Origin: Paraspadella gotoi
Taxonomy: Eukaryota; Chaetognatha
NCBI GenBank assembly: GCA_051294375.1
Contig: CM119266.1
Location: forward strand, 16,300,087 to 16,364,086
Length of the DNA stretch: 64,000 nt
Reading direction: 5' to 3'
Position 1 is the first letter of the stretch, and every line of letters begins with the position of its first letter. Of this stretch, positions 1 through 13,219 are shown one piece after another. The notes under the pieces were generated by a model, which saw only the letters and a list, made by a program, of their open reading frames with translations, made no database searches and was not told the DNA's origin. Both the position numbers and the translations under genes were made by a program.

Positions 1-699
1 CACGATTCATTAAGGTTTTCCTTGTTGCAGCTCTCCAGCCGCTATCCGCCCGCCGTAAACGCCGTCACCGAACGCCGTTCAGTCCATTTCCTCCTTTCAA
101 TATTCGCTGGACAATTTAAAGGCACGAATGAGAGAGAGAAGAGAGATTGAAAAGTCGAGAGTCGCTCTTCGAAATGAGCAGGGGACGGTGGTTGAATTGA
201 AAGGGAAAATGTCATTTGTTTTAAAGAGAACGGTTTGATAGTAATGTTCAACGCAAATGAACTAAAGAGAGATTCGTATGTTATATGAACGCGGTTTAAT
301 ATATAATTACTGTATATCGTTATCCAATTTATTTTCTTATTTCTCTTCGAAATTATTAAGCTCAATAGACCTTTCAACATTTTTAATTCTATGAGTTTAG
401 AAAGAAAAAAGACGTTTCAAGAAAGGCTGTTGTCGTCGTCGTCTCGTCGTCATGGTTTGGTTTTGAGTCGGAAGAAAGAAAACCCGAGAATCACTTTAAT
501 AAAGTGGAAGAGAAGGAGAAAGAAAGGCAATTAAAGAAAAGACGCAGAAGGAATGAGGTAGAGAAAGAGAGGGAAATTAAAAAGGAAAAGAAAGGAGGTG
601 AAGAGAGAAGTTAAAGCGAGAGGGAAAGTGCGAACGAGGATCAGATGTGGAAAGCGGAGCGAAAGGGGAACGATAAATAAGGATAGATTAATTATTATC
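1..699. repeat. Left outer arm of a large imperfect palindrome
   Basis: The first bases read the same as the reverse complement of the sequence ending near 5369, and the match continues with small indels to about 699, paired with 4644-5369. Landmarks matched on both arms include a GTC/GAC triplet run, AG-rich stretches and an AT-rich block. Because the match starts at the first base, the arm may extend left of the window. No coding capacity is supported; the ORFs seen here are low-complexity or mirrored in the other arm. Confidence 0.85.
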
Positions 700-701
700 T
701 G

Positions 702-854
702 TTCGTTCGTCGTTCGTTCGTTCGTTCGTTCGTTTCGTTCGTTCGTTCGTTCGTTCGTCGTTCGTTCGTTCGTTCGTTTCGTTCGTTCGTTCGTTCGTTC
801 GTTCGTTCGTTCGTTCGTTTGCGTTCTTCGTTCGCTTCGTTCGTTCGTTCGTTT
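702..854. repeat. (TTCG)n tetranucleotide microsatellite
   Basis: A run of TTCG/CGTT units with occasional single-base slips, immediately inside the left palindrome arm. There is no counterpart at the matching position beside the right arm, so it expanded or was inserted on one side only. Confidence 0.95.
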
Positions 855-1084
<230 letters not shown>

Positions 1085-1224
1085 TTTAAAGGTCGTGCCT
1101 GATGGTGTAGTTTGTATACACAATAGCGCTACCGCTATTTAGTAGACACTCGATCACCGTGAGCTTTTATAAATAGATGAGATTACTTCGGAAAACGAAA
1201 TATTTTGTATCTGATAGAGTCGTC

Positions 1225-1302
1225 ATATATAAATTGATACAAAAATTATCCATTCATTTAATGAATAAGCTATCTGGCCCTGACTTTGGACAGGCTTGGT
1301 GG
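1225..1302. repeat. Partial copy of a dispersed repeat
   Basis: This stretch, with the landmarks ATTCATTTAATGAATAAGC and CTGACTTTGGACAGGC, matches the beginning of two longer copies at about 9888-10139 and 10206-10463. Only the first third of the longer unit is present here. Confidence 0.8.
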
Positions 1303-1337
1303 TTTATATGTTATTTTAAGTATTTTTAAGTTTAAGG

Positions 1338-1582
1338 AACAAATTTATTTGTTTTTATCAACGAATTGTATTATTGGTAAGACATGGTTCGACTCTTGAG
1401 TTTTAGAGTCTCATCAGTTATGACAATCAATATTTTTTACTCTTTAACTTAGTTTAGAGAGAGAGAGAGAGAGAGAGAGAGAACAAAAAGAGGGAGTTCC
1501 AACAAGAATTGAGCAAAGGACAGTGGTCAGATATGAGGACAGGTGAAGGTAAGATCAGGGAAGAAGTTGGGTGAAATTTGAA

Positions 1583-1620
<38 letters not shown>

Positions 1621-1820
1621 GGGTAAGAGAAAATCTTACATTTTTTTTTGTAATGTATAACAATGATAGAGAAATAAAAGAACAAACTTAATAGTTAAAC
1701 TAATAGTAACATTGTAAAAATAATTAATGAGTAAAGAAGTTGAAATTGAAATAGAAGAATAAGTGATGAGGGATAGGTAAGTAAAGAGTTAGTGAAAATT
1801 AAGTTGAGAGAAAGAGCTCA
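1338..1820. repeat. Left inner palindrome arm, flanking the retroelement
   Basis: This segment is the reverse complement of about 3910-4416, with moderate divergence. It contains two (GA)n tracts, 1455-1482 and 1586-1617, mirrored by (CT)n tracts in the right arm. Together the inner arms bracket the Penelope-like element, so they may be element-derived terminal repeats or part of a larger inverted duplication. Confidence 0.8.
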
Positions 1821-1839
1821 AAATGAGCTGGCCCCCCCC

Positions 1840-3890
1840 GGGTTGGCAAAGGTGGGACGTTTGCGATAGGTCGGGTCATTGGCTGTCATGGGCTGAGAAG
1901 ATATGACTGTGGAGTGTGACATTTCGGACCTGGTAGTGATCCTCCTGGAAAATGCCTAACGCCACTCGAATATCTCTCTGGCCTGATAGGCTGCCGATGG
2001 CCCTCTCTCACCTGACGGTGGGTGGGCGATTGCCTGTTCTTGCCTGCTTTGGTGCAGGAGATACAGACTCCTCTCCTCCTCCTGTAGCCGTCGTTTTGGG
2101 ACGACGCCCAGTGTGAGAGAGTCATCCAGGTTGCTACAGGCTGGAGAGGTATCGGTCGTCCATTGCCTGCTGGAGGTCTCCGCCTGACCCGTTTGAGTGG
2201 GGGGCAGGGGAATAACCGTGCGGTTGGGGCGGCTCTGGGCGTTCCACCACCAACTTGATAAGCGAATCATAGCTTGGAGGGGGATCGAAGCGTCTCCATC
2301 ACGGTTAAGAGAGGGCTCGAGGGCTTTGATGTAGATAGCCTCTCTAATACCTCTTGAAAACCAATTTTGGTCATGGACAGCACGAGCAGTCCGTCTCTCT
2401 AAACAGATGGCCAGAGGCTACAGAGTGCTCTGATATGCTGACAGGTAGTTGACCTCGTGAGTCCGGTAAGGTTTCGTATGTTGCTTGAACCGATTGAGAG
2501 AGATTTTCCTGTCTCGCCAAGTATGCTGCTGTGCAGGGTTGGTTTTCCCTTGCCTGCACAGGCGCCAATAGACGGCTCCTGATGTTTTCGTTCTGGGATT
2601 TTGTCTTTCGTTTCACCAGTTGCTCACGTAGAGAACCGCGGGTCGTCACTGAAGTGGAGATCCCCGCTTTGCAGCACCCGCACCAAAGCTTCAGTGATCT
2701 GGTGGTAGGGGAGGGTAATGTGACCACGTTCTTGAGACGCTTCTGCTTATCTCCCATTTGCGCTGTGGTGGGCGGCGTTGGTCTTCAGCAGCAAGGTCCC
2801 GTTCTTCTCCTGGGGGCGGAGGTTGAACCTGCGTTAAGCGGCTACTTGGGCAGCCCCTTGGTGGCCACTGCCTCAGCTTTGGTTCTGCCGGAACCTAGCC
2901 TTCTCGAATGCCTACAGAGGTAACCATTGAGCGCCAAGGCTTTTTTTACATGCTCAAAGCTCGGCGGCTGGAGCTCGGGGGTCGACGGAATCAGAAGAGC
3001 TTCTCCTGGTAAGGGATCTGACTGTGGCGAGCTTGGTTGACAAGGGGGCGTGCGAATCAAAGGGAATTGTATTGATCAGTAGGCGTTGGTTTTGCGATAG
3101 ACAGAAAACTCCAATGAGCCGCCTCTCTTGTGCGCTTTATAAGCACATCGAGCATTGGAATTTTACCATTCTTCCTCTTTTTTCACACGTCACTTGATAC
3201 TCGCTTCGATGCCGTTAATGTGTGTTAGTAAGGGCTCAACGAGATCCCTTTGCACAGCCAGGATGGTATCGTCTGCTTTCCGATACAGAAGAAGAACTGA
3301 CTCTGCCCATGCAGAGATCGAAAGAAGCCAAGCTTCCACCTCATAGTCCTCCATATAGAAATCTGCAGAGGACTTGAGGTTGATTTCCCATCCCTAAGCC
3401 ACCAGGCTGGGCATAGTACGGTCCATCGAACCTGAAGTACGCCAGTTCCAGGCGGCCGCAGGCAGTGCCATGATATCATCCAATTGGATTGGCGTACGCT
3501 CGTGTAACAACCGGTCTCCCTTCAGGCGGCGTTCTGCGGATGCTAACCGCCAAGTCCCTGAGGGATGTTAGTGAATCATACTTTTAAGTCACACGAGACC
3601 AAGAGATGACATATCGGGCACTATGATATGCTGGAGCTTTTCTGTCAGGATCGAGAGAATTTTTGAGGTGGTGTTGGTTTCCGACAAGAGGAGTGAGAAT
3701 GCGTCCCAACTCCTTCGTCATTCATTGAAAATGGAATTGTCGGGCCGATACGATAGGGCGTAACGGTAAATCGGGCTTAGAACCTTCGGCTGACCGAAGA
3801 AAAGAGGCGGCTGCGTTGAGTCAGGTTGACTCTATGGAATACTGCCGGGGAACAGTATTCGCGAATTTTTGCTTGTTTCAACGCGTCTGG
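1840..3890 (-). mobile_element. Degenerate Penelope-like retroelement (RT plus GIY-YIG endonuclease)
   Basis: Read on the minus strand, fragments in shifting frames resemble a Penelope-like element. Near 3560 there is an FTNIP-type reverse-transcriptase motif. Near 3265-3290 is an LYRKADDTI box, corresponding to the palm YVDDT motif with both aspartates kept. Around 2460-2560 is a YLGETGKSL-like box typical of the GIY-YIG endonuclease, followed by an SEHSVASGH-like stretch. Near 2270-2330 is a REAIYIKALEPSLNRD-like C-terminal segment. These blocks come in the order expected for the family (RT then endonuclease), but stop codons and frameshifts break the frame repeatedly, so the copy is dead. 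It is GC-richer than the surrounding arms. Family assignment rests on recalled motifs, not on a search. Ends are approximate. Confidence 0.72.
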
Positions 3891-3909
3891 ATCTTAACTC
3901 TGTAAGCAA

Positions 3910-4112
3910 GAGCTTTTCTTAACTTAATTTTCACTTAACTCTTTACTTACCTATCCCTCATCACTTATTCTTCTATTTCATTTCACTTCTTTAACTCATG
4001 TAATTTATTTTAACATGTTACTATTAGTTTAACTATTAAGTTTGTTATTTTATTTCTCTATCATTGTTATACATTACAAAAAAAATGTAAAGATTTTCTC
4101 GTTTACCTGTGT

Positions 4113-4155
<43 letters not shown>

Positions 4156-4416
4156 CAAATTTCACCCCAACTTTCTTCCCCTGATCTTACCTTCACCTGT
4201 CCTCATATCTGACACTGGTCCTTTGCTCAATTCTTTGTTGGAAAACTCCCTCTTTTCTTTTTTGTCTCTCTGCTCTCTCTCTCTCTGCTTTCTCTCTAAA
4301 CTAATGTTAAAGAGTATAATAAAATTGATTAGTCAATAAACTGATGAAGATCTCTAAACTCAAGAGTCGAACATGTCTTACCAATAATACATTCGTTGAT
4401 AAAGACAAATAAATTA
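3910..4416. repeat. Right inner palindrome arm
   Basis: Reverse complement of 1338-1820, including a (CT)n tract at 4117-4149. It carries the mirrored landmark AACTCAAGAGTCGAACATG, matched by the left arm around 1383-1402. Confidence 0.8.
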
Positions 4417-4643
4417 GTTTTTTCTCCTAAAAACTTCAAAAACGCAACGAAAATTGATAGTTTTACACATAAGTATTTTTTAAGTTCAGGCATGTTAAAT
4501 CGCAGAAATTTTAACTAAGCTAACTAGTATTTAACATGAAAGCATTCTTACGAAAATATTTTTAGTTGCTGGACGATATAAACTAATATTCTATAGTTCA
4601 CTTTCGGTCAGGTCATTCAGTTTTATAGTTATTCTTTTTTTGG

Positions 4644-5369
4644 CATTAGATAATTAATTAATCTATCCTTATTTATCGGTTCCCCTTTCGCTCCGCTTTC
4701 CACATCTGATCCTCGTTCGCACTTTCCCTCTCGCTTTAACTTCTCTCTTCACCTCCTTTCTTTTCCTTTTTTAATTTTTCCCTCTCTTTCTCTACCTCAT
4801 TTCCTTCTGCGTCTTTTCTTTAATTGCCTTTCTTTCTCCTTCTCTTTCCACTTTATTAAAGTTGATTCTCGGGTTTTCTTTCTTCCGACTCAAAACCAAC
4901 CATGACGACGAAGACGACGACGACAACAGCCTTTCTTGGAAACGTCTTTTTTCTTTCTAAACTCATAGAATTAAAAATGTTGAAAGGTCTATTGAGCTTA
5001 ATAATTTCGAAGAAAATAAGAAAATAAATTGGATAACGATATACATGCAATTATATAATTAAACCGCGTTCATATAACATACGAATCTCTCTTTAGTTCA
5101 TTTTGCGTTGAACATTACTATCAAACCGTTCTCTTTTAAACAAATGACATTTTGCCTCTCAATTCAACCACCGTCCCCTGCTCATTTCCGAAGAGCGACT
5201 CTCGACTTTTCAATCTCTCTTCCTCTCTCTCATTCGTGCCTTTAAATTGTCCAGCGAATATTGAAAGGAGGAAATGGACTGAACGGCGTTCGGTGACGGC
5301 GTTTAACGGCGGCGGCGGCGGCGGATAGCGGCTGGAGAGCTGCAACAAGGAAAACCTTAATGAATCGTG
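4644..5369. repeat. Right outer arm of the palindrome
   Basis: Reverse complement of 1-699. The outer boundary, TGAATCGTG at 5361-5369, pairs with the first bases of the window. Differences are mostly indels in homopolymers, triplets (GGC units near 5310-5325) and a short AT insertion near 5043. Confidence 0.85.
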
Positions 5370-7042
<1,673 letters not shown>

Positions 7043-7048
7043 TTTATT
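7043..7048 (-). terminator. Poly(A) signal for the minus-strand zinc-finger gene B
   Basis: TTTATT on the plus strand is AATAAA on the minus strand, 86 bases after the stop codon at 7136-7134. Position and form fit a eukaryotic polyadenylation signal. Confidence 0.65.
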
Positions 7049-7133
7049 AACAAGAAGCAACAATAACAAAGGATAACGTAGTGGCAGTAAAATCTCAGTA
7101 CGAATCTAAAGACTCAAAAGCGTCGAGTCAGCC

Positions 7134-10100
7134 TCAGGTTTCCCTCTTCACCGCAGTCTCACTCTCCGGAAGGGAGACCGCTTCTCCGTCAACCGCCAAC
7201 GGCGCTGTCGAGGCCGCTGACGACGCTGACGACGCCGATGCCGCCTTCGCCGCCTCCTCCTCCACGAATCTCACACACTTCTTTTTCAGCTTGCACAGGC
7301 GGCACCACTGAGCAAGCCTCAACACTCCGTACACGGCCCGGCACTTCTTGCCCGCCTTGTCCTTGCCCTCGTGAGCCTGAGCCACGTGGGCTCGCAGCCG
7401 AGCGGGCGACCCGACGACGACGCGGCCGCAGATTTGACAGGGGTTCTTGCGGAGGCCCTCGACGCCCTCAATGTCGGGTAGGTTACTTGGTTCGAGAACC
7501 TGGAGAAAGGACGAGGTTATTTGGAGGTGTTATTATTCTTTGGTCCAGAAAGATTTAAAACAAAGACGGACGGAAAGGTCAGAGGCTCAGAACAACGCCT
7601 AATCCGCTCCTCATCCACCGGCCTACCTGCTTTTTATAGACGTCGAGATATTCGGCGATGAGTCTCTTGTCGATCCCCGACTCCCGTTTTCCTCGCGTCG
7701 ACGTCGAAGTAGTCTTGTGCTCGAAAAGGTCGTTCTCGAGCTTCTTGAGGATCCACTCGTCGGAGGCGGCGGCGGACGAAGCAGCGACGGCGGCGGCCAC
7801 GATTTTGGAGGCGTCGAGGTTGGGAGCGTCCGGATCAAGTTTTATTCCTTGCGTCAAGATGTCCGAAGGAATGCGTACGATCGTGTAGCCTGAATAATAG
7901 ATTTCATTTACATCGTTAAATACGCAACTACATAATTACATACATTGCATAATAGTAATATAGTAATCGTAATACTAATAGTAACATAAAAATTGAGAAA
8001 TAACATCTTTAATATCAACAAAAACGTTTGTATTATCACCTGGGAGCTCCTCTGAATCTTCAACTTTTGGCGTCTTCGTCGCCGCGCGGTCCAACTTAGC
8101 CTTTTTTATCGGTGTCATCGCCGACGAGGCTGCCACTGGCGCCGCTGCATCCGTTTTCGAACCGGCCTTCTTTTTAGGAGGAAAGAGACTTTCGTGTCCC
8201 GGATGTAAGGCGTGGATGTGTCGCCGCATATTGGCGTAGAAGCCGAAGGCTTTGGCGCAAACTGGACATGAGAACTTGCGTGGGTGTTTGAGCGTCTGTG
8301 GAGAGTCTGCAGAAGTAGCTGGCGCTGCAGGGGGGTTGTCAGTGGCAGTCTCTGAAGGTTGAGCAGTGATGGAGGTTTTGACTAAACTGTTCAATTTCGT
8401 ATCGTTGTCGCCCGCAGATACAGAAGGCTGAGTTGGCATTTTGAACGCCTGATGAGCTAGAGTCGTCGGCAGAGAACCGTAGGCAGCATTGACAGCACTG
8501 ACGGCGCTCATAGTGCCTATGGCGCTGACGGCGCTGTGGAAGAGAGGTGTGACGGCAAGAAAAGGTTTTCCCTGCTGGTGATTATTTCCGAAATCGACGA
8601 GCGGCGGCGCGAAGACTTGACACGCAAATGAAGTAGCTGGTGCTGCTGCAGGAAGTTCGTCCATCTCGGGCGTTTCAACGTCAACTTCGTCGTCCTCGTC
8701 GTCGTCGCTTTCGTCGTCGTCGTCGTCGTTCTCTGCGGAATAGTCCGGTTCGTCGGTGGGTCGAGTGGGATCGAAAACGGCGTCCATGCATCGCTGCAAG
8801 ATGTTTTCCGATTTGACCTCGATTTTCTTCGACTTCTCGGCGTAAGGACCGACGGGCTTGCGCCGCTTTCGACCCGGACAACCGGTTCGCAAGAAAAAGG
8901 TCATTGCGAGGCCGTCGTCGTCGTCAGTGGCGCCGCCGTCGACGAACCAATCTGCGGCCCGACGAAACGAAGCCGTCGTTGTCGTTGGACGAATGACGAC
9001 GACGGAGCCGCCGCGGACGAAGAACTCGGGCAACGCGAAGGCCGCATCGCGTCGGAATTGAACGTCGACCGCCGCCGACGTCGGTTCCACCAGCCGCAGC
9101 CGACGAGCGTGACCTTCAGCGCCGCATGCCGATTTAATCAAGGCCGTAGAAAAAGGACGCCATGCAGTCGTTCCTAAAGAACAACGAGGCGCCGCTCTCT
9201 TGGCGCTAGAGTGCAGATCAGCGACGCGGGGAGCGAAGAGTCGGAGTAGCGGCGCCAGTTGGTCGGCGGCGAAATCGACGGCGCCGAGAATCGATCCGGA
9301 ACAGTGAGAAGTTTCCGTTTCGGACGAACAACGGCATCCCTCCACGAGACGAGGCTGCTGACCCTCGTCAACCGCGCATGCGCATGCCTCCAGCCTGTCG
9401 TCAGAGATGGGAATCGCATTTCTCGAGCTCAAACGAGAGACGATTGATTCGGACGACGATTTAGACAACGCGTCCCACACGACGAGACAGATGACCCCGA
9501 AGGCGCGGTGACACGAGTGGCCCTCGTGACGAAGCGCCAACAACACCGCCGACTCTTGGGGGGAGGTGCGCTGGATGGCTCCGTGGCTGCTTTCGACGGG
9601 AAAAACCACGTCGCAAAGGGAACCTACAATTTTTTTTTTTGATTGGTAAAAAATAAAGCGAAAAGCCAAGTTTAAAAAAAAGAAGTTTTAAATCATAAAA
9701 TTTTAATTTTTAGACGGATTCCGGCTCTAGGTATAATTTACTTTGCATAATTAATACCATGATGGAAAAAAAATTGTCGCGTTTACTTTCCAGCTATTTT
9801 TTGGCATTTTAATGTGAGAATCGAAAAAAAAGTTACATATCGAAAAACTTTGGCCTTTTGTGATTCATATGAGCTGTCTCATTTATGAAATTGGTACAAC
9901 CAATATAAAAATTATTCATTCATTTAATAAATAAGCTATCTTGTCCCTGACTTTGGACAGGCTTTGGTGGTTTACGGCCTCCATCACACTTACAAGATAA
10001 CATAGCAGGTTTCTGCAAGCTTTCAATCAAGACTCTCTCACAGTCTTATTTATTCACTCCCAGTGAACCTGGCTTCCCTATCAATGAAGTGATATAATAT

Positions 10101-11367
10101 TTCAAAGAATGTTTCAATTGTATGAAAAGACCACTCCCTTAAGTATTAGATCGGTGAATACTATATTTGTACTCCGCACTAGCATCAAAAATACAAGGAG
10201 CTGAATTTTATGATATTGGTACACCAATATAAAAATTATCCATTCATTTAATAAATAAGCTATCTTGTCCTTACTTTGGACAGGCTTTGGTGGTTTAAGG
10301 CCTCCATCACAATTACAAGATAATAACATAGCAGGTTTCTGCAAGCTTTCAATCAAGACTCTCTCACAGTCTTATTCACTCCCAGTGAACCTGGCTTCCC
10401 TATCAATGAAGTGGTATAATATTTCAAAGAATGTTTCAATTGTATGAAAAGAACACTCCCTTATATACGACAAAAAATAAAAGAGTTCAATGCAAAAAAA
10501 AATGAGTTGTCCAAAAAATGCTTCTTTCTTTTTTATCTTTTTTATATCTACACTTTTCATTTATATGCTAATTTCCGGTTCTTTTTTTTATTTTTTGAGT
10601 TAAACCGTTACTATTAAAAATCCGTGCATTTTCTCAGTCTCATGTCAAATAGTTATTGTATCATCTTCATTAGGATAGATTCAGGGATGAATCTTAACTC
10701 ATATATCAAAAAAATAGCAGCATTAAAAATACATTAATGCTCCAGAATATTTTTTTATATTGTAAAGTATCAATAAAAGTTATAATGCTCCAGTAACCTT
10801 TCTATGAACAAAGTTATCATTTTTATTTACCTCTGGATATATTATCAAAACAAAATAGCAAAAATTCCAAAAAATAAAAAATAAAAATTTTGTTAAAATA
10901 AAAAACAATACATCATTACATTATACAACAACTCAAGCCTGGATTATTCTTTTTCACTGCTTGCCAAGGACCATTTTTTGCCTTAAATCTAATAAAAAAT
11001 ATTATGCTAAAGATATAATATTAACAATAATATGAGTAGTCATCTTTATCAAAAAGAGATGAAAACAGTTGAAAACAACCTTTTTTGGAATTATTTCATT
11101 GTATTAAATAATTTTATGCTGTTGAGAAATAATCTTTTTATTCAGTTTTAAGGAGGTTATATTACATATTAAAACTTATTTACCAGCCAAAAAATATATT
11201 TGACAATGAAATTAACCGACTTTTCCAAACCACGACAATTTTTTTCCCTCGTGGTAACTAATCAGATGATTAATTAACTTTTTTTTAAATTGAAAAAGTA
11301 TAAATTAATTGATGAAAAATTAAATTATATCACTTTATCGAGAGCCGATCCGGCATTGTTTGCTTTT

Positions 11368-11421
<54 letters not shown>

Positions 11422-12405
11422 TATGCAATTTTTATGCATGATCATTGATCAATGATCATCGTTGTTGAAAATCTTTGTCTTACCTGAACGTCGTCTCTCC
11501 ACCAGCAAAACGCGTATCGAGTCTCGATCCAATCCCGATCTGACCGCCACGCTTTTGACGAGCGATTCAAGGTCGGACGCGCTCACGAGGTCGCCCACCG
11601 CGTTCACCGCCGCCGCCGATTCAAGTGGCGCTGGACACGATCGCGAATCGCAGGTGATTTCCGTCGACGGGGCGTTGGACGTCTGTGGCGGCTGTGTTGG
11701 CGGAGGACGAGTGGAATCGGACGTGGATTCTTCTCGAGCCGATTCTTCGGAATCAGATTCTTCTTCAATCGACGACGAAGACGGAGAATTGGAACTTTCG
11801 CCCGATTCGAATTCTATTTTCTCGCTCTTTGGAGCGGCGGGAACAGGCGCGCCCGAAGCTGGGGCATTCACTGCGACCAAGGAAGATCCCGCGCCCGGGT
11901 TGAACATCGAAAATGAACCGGAAGGAATTAGCGGCGAGGTATGAACGCCGGGATGAACGCCGGGATGAACGCCGGGCGGGACCGCGCCAACCTTAGCAGA
12001 TGCGTCCACGCTCGCTACAAAGTTGGGGGCGAGAAACATTGGACGCATTGCTGCCGGACCCAGGGGGTGGAACTGCGCCTGATGTTGCGTCGCTTGCTGC
12101 CCGTTGGCCAGAATAACGTAGGGTTGTTGCGGGGGCTGTTGTGGATTCGTTAAGGCCGTTGGATAATTCGATGAACTTTTCGATGGATCCAATTGCGCAA
12201 CTTGGCCGTGTTGAAGAGGCTGAGGTACAAGTTGCACCAAGGCCTGGGCCGGCTGCTGAGGTGGCATCTGTACCAAACGGACGCCTGGCTGCAACATCGG
12301 GGAAATCATCTGAAGCATTTGAGGTTGAGGCGAGCCGCCGACTGGGTTTACCATAGCGAACAATTGCGGAGGTGTGGCGTCTTTTTCTCTTTCTTTGTTA
12401 GACAT
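7134..12405 (-). CDS. Zinc-finger protein B, four exons, 1044 aa
   Basis: Probably a nuclear nucleic-acid-binding protein; the function is not recognised. Exons (minus): 12405-11484, 9623-8040, 7889-7627, 7499-7134. Each junction has GT..AG ends, such as CAG|GTAAG after exon 1, and the phases agree. Residues 1-307 are Gln/Pro-rich, with a GVHP triple repeat and then a Ser/Glu-rich stretch. Residues about 605-627 are almost purely Asp/Glu. A canonical C2H2 finger uses C760, C763, H776 and H781. Exon 4 has a second finger (C944, C947, H961, H966, with 13 residues between the pairs), then a separate Cys cluster (C976, C989, C992, C998) in a basic segment. The Q-rich start, acidic middle and fingers resemble a transcription regulator, which is inference. 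The ATG start is chosen because the frame begins there and no upstream exon is evident. Confidence 0.8.
9888..10139. repeat. Dispersed repeat, copy 1 of a tandem pair
   Basis: About 250 bases repeated nearly identically at 10206-10463, period about 318. Shared landmarks include CCTCCATCACA, AGGTTTCTGCAAGC and CTCCCAGTGAACCTGGC. The start carries a short inverted repeat around TTGGTACAACCAA. A truncated third copy lies at 1225-1302. Confidence 0.9.
10206..10463. repeat. Dispersed repeat, copy 2 of a tandem pair
   Basis: Second copy of the unit at 9888-10139, differing by scattered substitutions and short indels. It begins with the near-perfect palindrome ATATTGGTACACCAATAT. No transposase frame is present, so it is non-autonomous if mobile. 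Confidence 0.9.
11371..11416. repeat. Poly(T) run
   Basis: Forty-six consecutive T after a GTTTGC stretch. On the minus strand this is a long poly(A), possibly the tail of an old retroposed insertion in intron 1 of gene B, or a simple homopolymer expansion. Confidence 0.95.
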
Positions 12406-12759
12406 GATTGAATTGTTAGGCGAAATAATTTAAACGTTAAGTGGCACGATACTCGAAGTGAATGCGATGAGAGTCACAGAATTACATTTTCCTCGTCGGT
12501 TTTAACGATCCAATGATTTTTCTGCCTCACTCAATCGGCACATATATCTCACCGACAGCGGTGATGCATACAAAAAAGGGAAGAGAGCGGCTATCGCAGT
12601 CTCGGTTGGACTCGATTTACGGTATTAGTAACGAGGGTTGGACGGACAAGCCCGTTACCGATCGAAAGGGATTGTGACTTACCCTCCGGACGCCTCGCCG
12701 CAGCAGCGCGGCGGTATTATTTTTATTCGGGGAATTTTGGCACGAGGAACAAACAAAAG

Positions 12760-12809
<50 letters not shown>

Positions 12810-12867
12810 TGTTCGAAAACTGACCGAAACCGGGAAGAGTACAACGGAGAGGTTCACTGACCGCGGC

Positions 12868-12936
<69 letters not shown>

Positions 12937-13219
12937 GCTGTTGGGGAGAATAGAGGAAATCTCGTCAACGCTGTGGGAGGGAACAGTCACCGCGGCACGC
13001 CAGGGCGGTTGTACGTCGAAGGGAATATAACAAAGGAGAGCAACAGTGTTATCCCTAGCACTGAAATTGGGTTTTTGAAAAGTCGGATTTAGTTAAAAAG
13101 AGTGCTCTGACAGAGCCCCTGTGCTATGTTTAGCTTTGTAATCTTCCATCGCTATTCTTTTCAAGCTTAGAATTCTCAGCTTAGAGTTCTCAATTTTTAT
13201 ATTTGCTGAAGTTATAAAG
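12406..13219. other. Shared upstream region of two divergent genes
   Basis: The 814 bases between the start codons of zinc-finger gene B (minus) and the EF-hand gene (plus) should hold both promoters. CpG-bearing sequence lies at 12590-12720. A (CT)n tract at 12765-12809 and a (GA)n tract at 12871-12931 face each other and could pair. No core promoter element can be assigned firmly. Confidence 0.55.
12765..12931. repeat. Facing (CT)n and (GA)n arrays
   Basis: (CT)n at 12765-12809 is separated by about 60 bases from (GA)n at 12871-12931. They are complementary as written, so one strand could fold into a long hairpin. Confidence 0.9.

Larger units (their letters stand above)
9624..11483 (-). 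other. Intron 1 of zinc-finger gene B
   Basis: AT-rich intron of 1860 bases with donor GTAAGA and acceptor TTGTAG. It contains two copies of a dispersed repeat and a 46-base poly(T) run. No exon is visible inside it; the small ORFs are repeat-derived. Confidence 0.75.
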
